From Emticicia sp037153985 (lineage in GTDB: Bacteria; Bacteroidota; Bacteroidia; Cytophagales; Spirosomataceae), in the NCBI RefSeq assembly GCF_037153985.1, contig NZ_JBBAYI010000005.1:124001-188000 (forward strand): a stretch of 64,000 bases of DNA. Reading direction: 5' to 3'. The notes beneath the pieces were generated by a model. It saw only the letters and a program-made list of their open reading frames with translations. It did not search any database and was not told the DNA's origin. Made by a program: the position numbers and the translations under genes. Below, piece by piece: positions 58,498-64,000 of this stretch (position 1 is the stretch's first letter; each line of letters starts with the position of its first letter).

Positions 58498-59897
58498 AAC
58501 AGGAGGTCGAACCCGATGGCCGATACTTCTTCGGCCGAGTTTGCTAACACTACTACGGCAGTCTGGTGTTCTTTATCGAACCCAACAAAAGTGCGGAAAC
58601 CACCCGTACCACCCGAATGATGGTAAATAGTGAAGGCTTTCCGGCGGAGTAAGTTCCAGCCTAGCGCAACTACGTCTTTACCTTTGTCGAAAGTAATCTG
58701 ATGGCTTAAATCAATGGCTTGTTGTAGGGTTTCGGGGGCTTCGGTCATGTTGGCCTGAAGATACCTGACAAGGTCGGTTACGGTTGAGCGTATACCGCCC
58801 GCACCTGCTAGTGTGTTAAGGTCCCATGCTGCAACGGCCTCGCCTTTTTCGTTGTAGCCTTGTGCGAAGTCGGCAGTGCGGTTGGCAGGTATGTCAATAA
58901 AGGTGTTACTGAGCATGAGGGGCTTACAGATTTTCTCATTCAGCAGGTTTTGGTAGGTAGTCTGGTGCTGTTGGGCCAGTATATTACCTAGCAAGCCAAC
59001 GGCAAAGTTCGAGTAGTCGTAGGTAAGCCCTACTTCGCGGTAGGGTTTAAAATTTCTCAGGTAGGTATACATCCGTTGCAGGTCATAGTTTTTATAGGGG
59101 TTGTCGGCGGGGTCTCCTTTTTTATAGAGGTTAAATGGCAGGCGCGGAAAGCCCGACGTATGGTTGGCAAGGGTTTTCAGGGTGATGGGCCTGTCTTTAT
59201 AAGCCATTGGTGGAATAGAGTCGGGCAGGTATTTGTTGATGGGGTCTTCGAGCGACATCCGGCCATTGGCTACTTCGTCGGCCAGCAGAATTGACGTAAA
59301 TGTTTTGCTGATAGAGCCAATTTCAAACAGGGTTTTGTCGGCGTTGGGTAGTTGGTGGTTTCCTTGCCTGGTTTCGCCATAATTGTAAGTAAAGGTTTCA
59401 CCGTCCTGCACAACGGCTATGGCAATGCCTACTGTATTTTTTAATTGTATGTAAAGCCTTGCGAGGCTGTCAACTTTCAGGTCGAGGGGGCTTTGCATGG
59501 GGTTGTCAGAGGCCACCTGATAATCTTTGTGGGGTTTGTCGGCCGTATATGGCTGAAACAACAGGCCCGAAATTTTGTTCTGGGTATCGAGGCTTAGAAA
59601 AATGTTCTGATTACTTTTTTCAAAGATACCTTTATAGAGGGCTGTGCCGTTGGTAATTTGTTTAAACTCGGAGGTTTTCCATTTGCCTAACTGCGAGTAT
59701 AACATACCAATTACATGCTTTAGCTCCATTTCTGAGATTTCTTTCCGAAAAGATTCGCCCGTTAGGGTATAAATCTTTGTGCCATCGTTCTCATTAAAGG
59801 CTTTTTCGAGTAACACCCTCACAGAATCAATTTTTTGCTGGTTCGACTGCCCCAGTACCGCCAAAGGCAAGAGCAACAGCAAGAGTATTTTTTTCAT
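58494..59897 (-). CDS. beta-lactamase-fold serine hydrolase with DUF3887-like N-terminal domain
   Basis: 467 residues with signal peptide (LLLLLPLAVLGQ). Residues ~20-110 (KIDSVRVLLEKAFNENDGTK ... GTALYKGIFEK) look like a DUF3887 domain. The beta-lactamase/transpeptidase-fold domain follows: SISK (S195, K198), YSN in TYDYSNFAVG, and HHSGGTGGF in place of KTG. This is the class C-like/esterase type of serine hydrolase. It is probably periplasmic. Substrate unknown. It is convergent with the SDR gene. Confidence 0.88.
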   Translation of the reverse strand: MKKILLLLLLPLAVLGQSNQQKIDSVRVLLEKAFNENDGTKIYTLTGESFRKEISEMELKHVIGMLYSQLGKWKTSEFKQITNGTALYKGIFEKSNQNIFLSLDTQNKISGLLFQPYTADKPHKDYQVASDNPMQSPLDLKVDSLARLYIQLKNTVGIAIAVVQDGETFTYNYGETRQGNHQLPNADKTLFEIGSISKTFTSILLADEVANGRMSLEDPINKYLPDSIPPMAYKDRPITLKTLANHTSGFPRLPFNLYKKGDPADNPYKNYDLQRMYTYLRNFKPYREVGLTYDYSNFAVGLLGNILAQQHQTTYQNLLNEKICKPLMLSNTFIDIPANRTADFAQGYNEKGEAVAAWDLNTLAGAGGIRSTVTDLVRYLQANMTEAPETLQQAIDLSHQITFDKGKDVVALGWNLLRRKAFTIYHHSGGTGGFRTFVGFDKEHQTAVVVLANSAEEVSAIGFDLLF

Positions 59898-60080
59898 AAG
59901 CGGTCAGATTAAGAGTAATTGTTTCGGGAGCCTAACGTTCGTATAGTGTTGGCACAAGTTAAAATAAAATTGTGTAATATACCTCTGGTTTTTAGATACA
60001 ATTTGCTTTTTTTTGGGCTAAGAAACTAAATGTCAGAATTTTATCGTTAATGTTGTGTAAATTTCAAATTCTTTCGTACA

Positions 60081-60518
60081 ATGAACAAAAAATTATTGAT
60101 TACTACCCTTGCACTATTTATCGGGTTAGCAACCTTTGCGCAGCATAGTTCTTCAGGAATTAAATTTGAAGAAAAGGCTTCGTGGAAAGATATAGTTAAA
60201 AAAGCTAAAGCAGAGAAAAAACTTATTTTTATGGATGCCTATACTACATGGTGTGGGCCTTGCAAGATGCTTCAGGCGAGAGTGTTCCCGGATAAACAAC
60301 TGGGCGAATATTTTAACCAGAACTTTGTGAATGCGGCTATTGATATGGAAAGCGACGAAGGGCTGAGGTTATCGAGCATTTATGAGGTAAGAGGCTACCC
60401 GACTTTGTTTTTTATTGATCCTAATAATGGCAAGGTGGTGCAATCAATTTTAGGATATACAGAAATTGACCAGTTATTAAGCACAGGCAAGCGTGTAGCT
60501 ACCAAAAAGAAAAGCTAA
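60081..60518 (+). CDS. secreted thioredoxin-fold protein
   Basis: 145 residues. Signal peptide (ITTLALFIGLATFAQ), then a thioredoxin fold with the active site TTWCGPCKML (CxxC). RVFPDKQLGEYFNQNFVNA and YEVRGYPTLFFIDPNNG with the cis-Pro YPT are typical of thioredoxin_7-type proteins such as DsbD-like partners. It likely reduces or oxidises disulfides in the periplasm. A hairpin terminator follows (60542-60575). The partner is unknown. Confidence 0.9.
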   Translation: MNKKLLITTLALFIGLATFAQHSSSGIKFEEKASWKDIVKKAKAEKKLIFMDAYTTWCGPCKMLQARVFPDKQLGEYFNQNFVNAAIDMESDEGLRLSSIYEVRGYPTLFFIDPNNGKVVQSILGYTEIDQLLSTGKRVATKKKS

Positions 60519-60541
60519 TGCCCTAATGCCTTTGCTGCATA

Positions 60542-60575
60542 AAAAAAGTAGTGCCGTAAACGCACTACTTTTTTT
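60542..60575. terminator. bidirectional hairpin terminator
   Basis: AAAAAAGTAGTGC at 60542-60554 pairs with GCACTACTTTTTT at 60562-60574. It sits between converging stops at 60518 and 60583. Confidence 0.85.
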
Positions 60576-60582
60576 TGTGTGC

Positions 60583-61788
60583 TTAGCGGCGTTCGATGAG
60601 TGCCATATAGAAACCGTCGAAGCCATCTTGCGCGGGCGAGGTGCGTAGCTCTTTCAGGAGTGTGTATTCGGGGTTTTGTGCCAGAAAAGCCTGTACCTGT
60701 GTTTCGCTTTCGGAGGGCAGAATACTACAAGTGGCGTAGACCATCTTGCCGCCGTGTTTGAGCATTTTTGAGTAATTGGTGATGATTTCGCTCTGGGTTT
60801 TTCTGATTGTTTCCAGAAACTCCGGTTTGAGTTTCCACTTGGCATCGGGGTTGCGGCGCAATACCCCCAAGCCCGAACAGGGCACATCAAGCAGCAGGCG
60901 GTCGGCACTTTCGCGGAGCCTTTTAATGGTTTTGGTTTCGATGAGTTTGGTTTCTACGTTTCCGATACCATTGCGGCGGGCGCGGCGTTGGAGTTCCTGC
61001 AACTTGTAGTCTTCTACGTCTAGGGCAATAATGCGGCCTTTGTTTTGCATGAGTGTGGCCAAGTGCAATGTTTTGCCACCTGCCCCTGCGCAGGCATCAA
61101 TTACGCGCATACCGGGCTGTACGTCTAGCAAAGGCGCAATTAGCTGGCTTCCGGCATCTTGAACTTCAAAGAGGCCGCCTTTAAAGGCTTCGGTTGCAAA
61201 TACGTTGGCGCGTTTTTGTAGCACCAGTGCCTCGTTTACCTGAGCGAGGGTATCGGTTTCGATACCAATTTCATGGAGTTTTTTGCGTAAATCGGTTACG
61301 GTGGTTTTCAGGGTGTTGGCGCGTAGCACTACGGGGGCCTGTTTGTTCATGGCTTGTAGTTCGGCGTTCCAGTGGTTGCCTAGTTCTTGTTCGCCGAGGG
61401 TATCGAGCCAGTCGGGTACCGATTCTTTTATTTTTCTTATCTGTTGGGCTTCTTGCAGGCGGGCCGATATTTGTTTGGCATTTATGTGGCCAAACTCCTG
61501 CCAGTCGGGGAGTTTATCGCCTTGCAGCACACGCCACGCGGCAAATAGCTGCCAGAACTGGTCAGGCTCGGTAACGGTAATGCCCGAAAGCTGCGTTACG
61601 AATTTCAGTAGCCGCCACCAGCGGACAATCTCGTAGGTGTTTTCGGCAATGAAGGCGCGGTCGCGGCTGCCCCATTTTTTATTCGATTTCAATACGTATT
61701 CAATTACTTTGTCGGCCTGCCGGTTTTCTATAAAAATCTGCTGCAAGGCGTATACAATGGCTTCGACCAGTACGCGGTGATATTTCAT
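60583..61788 (-). CDS. RsmB-like RNA m5C methyltransferase
   Basis: 401 residues. The N-terminal region (RVLVEAIVYALQQIF ... VIEYVLKSNKKWGSRDRAFI) resembles the NusB-like helical part of RsmB. The methyltransferase core has IDACAGAGGKTLHLATLMQN, LLDVPCSGLGVLRRNPDAKW (PC cysteine) and YATCSILPSESE (catalytic TC). RsmB methylates C967 of 16S rRNA. Whether this is the true RsmB orthologue cannot be decided; a second family member is at 10048. Confidence 0.88.
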   Translation of the reverse strand: MKYHRVLVEAIVYALQQIFIENRQADKVIEYVLKSNKKWGSRDRAFIAENTYEIVRWWRLLKFVTQLSGITVTEPDQFWQLFAAWRVLQGDKLPDWQEFGHINAKQISARLQEAQQIRKIKESVPDWLDTLGEQELGNHWNAELQAMNKQAPVVLRANTLKTTVTDLRKKLHEIGIETDTLAQVNEALVLQKRANVFATEAFKGGLFEVQDAGSQLIAPLLDVQPGMRVIDACAGAGGKTLHLATLMQNKGRIIALDVEDYKLQELQRRARRNGIGNVETKLIETKTIKRLRESADRLLLDVPCSGLGVLRRNPDAKWKLKPEFLETIRKTQSEIITNYSKMLKHGGKMVYATCSILPSESETQVQAFLAQNPEYTLLKELRTSPAQDGFDGFYMALIERR

Positions 61789-61972
61789 GTGATGCTAACG
61801 GTGTTCTTAAAAAACACAAAGGTCAGGCTTTTTTGTGGGATGATGAAATGGCGGAGTGGATTTTCTTCATTATTTAAGGTAGGGTATTGCACAAATGGGC
61901 AATAGAATTGCCGATGCTGAGGGTTATAGGGTTAGCCCGCTTGCTACAAGTTAAGGTTGGGGGATGTATTTT

Positions 61973-62668
61973 CTACGGAGTCCAATTGTGTAACTTATAT
62001 TTTGTTGTGTCGAGCTTGGAAACTGTTTTTTTGAATTTTATGTCCATATTTAGCCAAGTAAATAATGAGTCTGTTCGAGTTACTTTGGTAGAATCGTCTA
62101 AATCATAGGCTATATCTCTGTATAGAGTAACTATGTCAATTCTTGTGTCATTATTTAAATCTTTCAACCATGCGTCTTGTACAAAATACCAACCCTCGTC
62201 ACCAAAAGCATCTGCTAAGCCATTGATGCCAATTATTTTTTTTAGCGAATTGTCCCAAATCAGTAAGTCAATTGCAGACTCTTCATATTGGCTTGGAGTT
62301 CGTATAATTAAACCTGTTTTTGTATTCGACAGTTTGAATTTAAAGCAGCTATAAAAGTGCGAAATTTTGTCGTTAACGGAAAACTTTGAGTTATTTTCAA
62401 AAGCCAATAATTTATAAAACCTTTGGTCAATAATTTTTCCTTTAAATTTATCTCCGTTTGTCAAGTCGTCGGGTGAATAAACATGTAAGTTTTCGGGCTC
62501 AATTTCTTCAAATAAATCTAAGAATTGTTTAGCGTTGTCAGCTTCTTGTTGTTGAGTAGCTAATTCTGGCGAGGTCTTGTTCTCGGTTGAATTTTGATTT
62601 GTACAAGCTACAAAAAAGTTCAATAGGGTAAGAAATGTAATTGTCTGTTTCACGGTTAATATAGCCAT
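61973..62668 (-). CDS. hypothetical lipoprotein in AT-rich region
   Basis: About 231 residues from ATG 62668 (MAILTVKQTITFLTLLNFFV, lipobox FVAC). Longer GTG/ATG starts (62719-62728) precede it but add an unlikely N-terminus. The body is polar (KIIDQRFYKLLAFENNSKFS and KDLNNDTRIDIVTLYRDIAY). It has no recognised family. The gene is markedly AT-rich compared with its left neighbours and lacks obvious partners. An attC-like hairpin at 62765-62798 separates it from the next gene. Function unknown. Confidence 0.65.
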   Translation of the reverse strand: MAILTVKQTITFLTLLNFFVACTNQNSTENKTSPELATQQQEADNAKQFLDLFEEIEPENLHVYSPDDLTNGDKFKGKIIDQRFYKLLAFENNSKFSVNDKISHFYSCFKFKLSNTKTGLIIRTPSQYEESAIDLLIWDNSLKKIIGINGLADAFGDEGWYFVQDAWLKDLNNDTRIDIVTLYRDIAYDLDDSTKVTRTDSLFTWLNMDIKFKKTVSKLDTTKYKLHNWTP

Positions 62669-62761
62669 TAAAGGATGGGGTATTGTTGAAGTGGCAGATT
62701 TTTTAGCGCAAAAGGTCATTAAAAGCACAAAGCTAAAATCTTGTACTAAACTGTCTTAGAA

Positions 62762-62801
62762 GCACATAACCCGCCACTATTGCAAAACTGGTGTTATGCA
62801 C
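62762..62801. repeat. attC-like imperfect hairpin between two hypothetical genes
   Basis: CATAAC at 62765-62770 is the inverse complement of GTTATG at 62793-62798, and an inner CCA (62774-62776) pairs with TGG (62789-62791), leaving unequal unpaired bases on the two arms. The shape recalls integron attC sites, though the outer arm is GTTATG rather than the GTTRRRY of typical sites. Confidence 0.4.
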
Positions 62802-62804
62802 AGT

Positions 62805-63914
62805 TTATTCTTTCGCACTCTCATAATATACGTAAACAGTTGCAATCTGTTTCCATCTATTGTTTTCAAGTATGTAGAAGCCAAAATCTAACTGAGTATA
62901 GTTAGTTCTATATCTTTTTTGGTCTAAATATAATGCTATTGCCCCATTACGAATATAAATTGGTTTTGAAAAGGTGTAAACTATTGAACACATATTCTTT
63001 TCCTTTTCGGTTGGTAAGTTTTCGGTTTTGTCAAAAGTTGGTTGAATCTCGCTTTGTTCTAAGCGCCTTGAATAAGGAAAAATATTTTCTTCCCATCTAT
63101 AATTTTTCAATGATTCAAGTTCTTTTACCAAGTAATCTTGTTCTTCTTTGGAGATAGTAAATTTCTTTGCTTTGTTACCTTGGTAAAGGAAATGAAAGTC
63201 AAATGACTGATTCATACTGATTGCATTAATAGCTGAGTCTAATAGATTTGTTTCAACTTGTGCTGTGTAATACATTGAATCACATTCAAATCTTTCATGT
63301 TTCCACCGATAAACCCAATCGGAATAAGGATTTTCTATCAAATTATATTTGTTTTCAGGAATTTTTGCTTTTTCTGAATTTTCATTACTTGACTTAGCAT
63401 TTTTGTTAATATAATGAAATGCTTCAATGCTTACTTTATCAAATCTCGCCTTTTTCTCTTGAAGTATTTTTTCTGCTTCCTTCAGCTGTGCTTCATTCAG
63501 GTATTGTCGAATCAAGTAACGAGTTGAAGTAGCATTAAAAACAGGGTCATATGCACCTGCAATTTCGGCCCAAACTAATGCGTTTATTTTTAATTTTTCA
63601 TTATCAATCCCTTTTTGAAAGTAATAAATCGAAAGAAGTCCCATTGCCTTAGAGTTGTATTTTTCGGCTGAACGAATTAGGTACATTTCAGCTAAGGAAT
63701 CGTTTTTTATATTAGATTCAGGATTTAAATAGCAAAAACCAATTACAAATTCAGCCATTGAGTCGCCTGATTCTGCAAAAGGTTTTAAGAATTTATATGC
63801 CTTTGTATAGTCTTTAGAGTCAAAAGCCTTTAATCCTTTTTCATAGTTATTGTTTTGGCAATATGAAAAAACTGATGTCAATAGGAATAAAAATGTCAAA
63901 AAGTATTGTCGCAT
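62805..63914 (-). CDS. Sel1/TPR-repeat protein in AT-rich region
   Basis: About 369 residues from ATG 63914 (MRQYFLTFLFLLTSVFSYCQ, signal peptide). Sel1-like repeats follow: AFDSKDYTKAYKFLKPFAES, GDSMAEFVIGFCYLNPESNI, KNDSLAEMYLIRSAEKYNSK, AMGLLSIYYFQKGIDNEKLK. The second half is of unknown fold (SDWVYRWKHERFECDSMYYT ... YLVKELESLKNYRWEENIFP). Probably a periplasmic protein. It shares AT-rich composition with the neighbour to the left. Function unknown. Confidence 0.68.
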   Translation of the reverse strand: MRQYFLTFLFLLTSVFSYCQNNNYEKGLKAFDSKDYTKAYKFLKPFAESGDSMAEFVIGFCYLNPESNIKNDSLAEMYLIRSAEKYNSKAMGLLSIYYFQKGIDNEKLKINALVWAEIAGAYDPVFNATSTRYLIRQYLNEAQLKEAEKILQEKKARFDKVSIEAFHYINKNAKSSNENSEKAKIPENKYNLIENPYSDWVYRWKHERFECDSMYYTAQVETNLLDSAINAISMNQSFDFHFLYQGNKAKKFTISKEEQDYLVKELESLKNYRWEENIFPYSRRLEQSEIQPTFDKTENLPTEKEKNMCSIVYTFSKPIYIRNGAIALYLDQKRYRTNYTQLDFGFYILENNRWKQIATVYVYYESAKE

Positions 63915-64000
63915 CTGTGGGTCTTTAAATTGCACCTAATATACGAAAACTTTGTAGTGTTTTTTGCATTGTTTAGTATATTTCAGACATAAAATTAAGC

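Noticed and set aside
10048..61788. Two m5C methyltransferases of one family
   Set aside because: RsmB-like and RsmF-like enzymes commonly occur together; the pair is not unusual.
1..64000. tRNA or rRNA genes, prophage, or insertion sequences
   Set aside because: I looked for tRNA-like stems and T-loop sequences in gaps, transposase motifs and phage genes and found none I could support; a dedicated search (tRNAscan-SE, ISfinder) would be decisive.

Overview
The window looks like a contiguous chromosomal stretch of a Bacteroidota bacterium, most likely of the order Cytophagales (Spirosomaceae-like; this placement is inference from gene content, not from a marker-gene tree). The reasons are type IX secretion genes (porT, porU, porV), gldG, a T9SS-exported protein with a Por-type C-terminal sorting domain, many SpII lipoproteins and small outer-membrane barrels, DUF5916, DUF4293 and DUF1080 proteins, and promoters of the Bacteroidota type (TTG, about 20 nt, TAnnTTTG). 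No rRNA, tRNA, CRISPR array, transposase or prophage gene was seen.

Layout. 1-436: 5' part of a 6-phosphogluconate dehydrogenase. 763-2745: an HGSNAT-like membrane acyltransferase and a DUF1080 hydrolase. 2806-8070: an envelope cluster made of a small barrel, two related TPR/membrane proteins, a YidD-like protein that carries a signal peptide, a LolA-like protein, and two divergent lipoproteins sharing one N-terminal motif. 8312-12000: EF-Ts, a barrel, an RNA m5C methyltransferase and a GNAT. 12196-14530: a second HGSNAT-like protein and a trio of small genes. 14553-17066: an ethanolamine-type permease and a 1.2 kb leader region with duplicated mini-ORFs. 17067-21722: a 1551-residue T9SS cargo with four lectin repeats. 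22-25.4 kb: a small lipoprotein, a CDP-paratose-epimerase-like protein, DUF2459, DUF4293 and a cupin.

25.4-34.1 kb: gldG, a two-gene GMC dehydrogenase, a SerB-SerA fusion, a BstA/DinB-type protein and the operon ubiE-porT-yidD. 34.4-37.5 kb: two lipoproteins and a membrane J-domain protein with HPE in place of HPD. 37.8-48.2 kb: a SprT-like protease, porU, porV, a DUF5916 barrel, a glycerophosphodiesterase and a GH3-family enzyme. 48.3-61.8 kb: sbcD-sbcC, an S41 protease, hemC, holB, a GlmU-like protein, an SDR, a serine hydrolase, a thioredoxin and an RsmB-like methyltransferase. 61.9-64 kb: two AT-rich hypothetical genes separated by an attC-like hairpin.

The strongest theme is envelope biogenesis. 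PorT, PorU and PorV are core parts of the secretion machine, and the large lectin protein is a likely client. The most unusual system is the 3.4-6.2 kb cluster, in which a YidD paralogue with a Sec signal peptide sits beside a LolA-like protein and two signal-peptide TPR proteins with the same C-terminal membrane motif.
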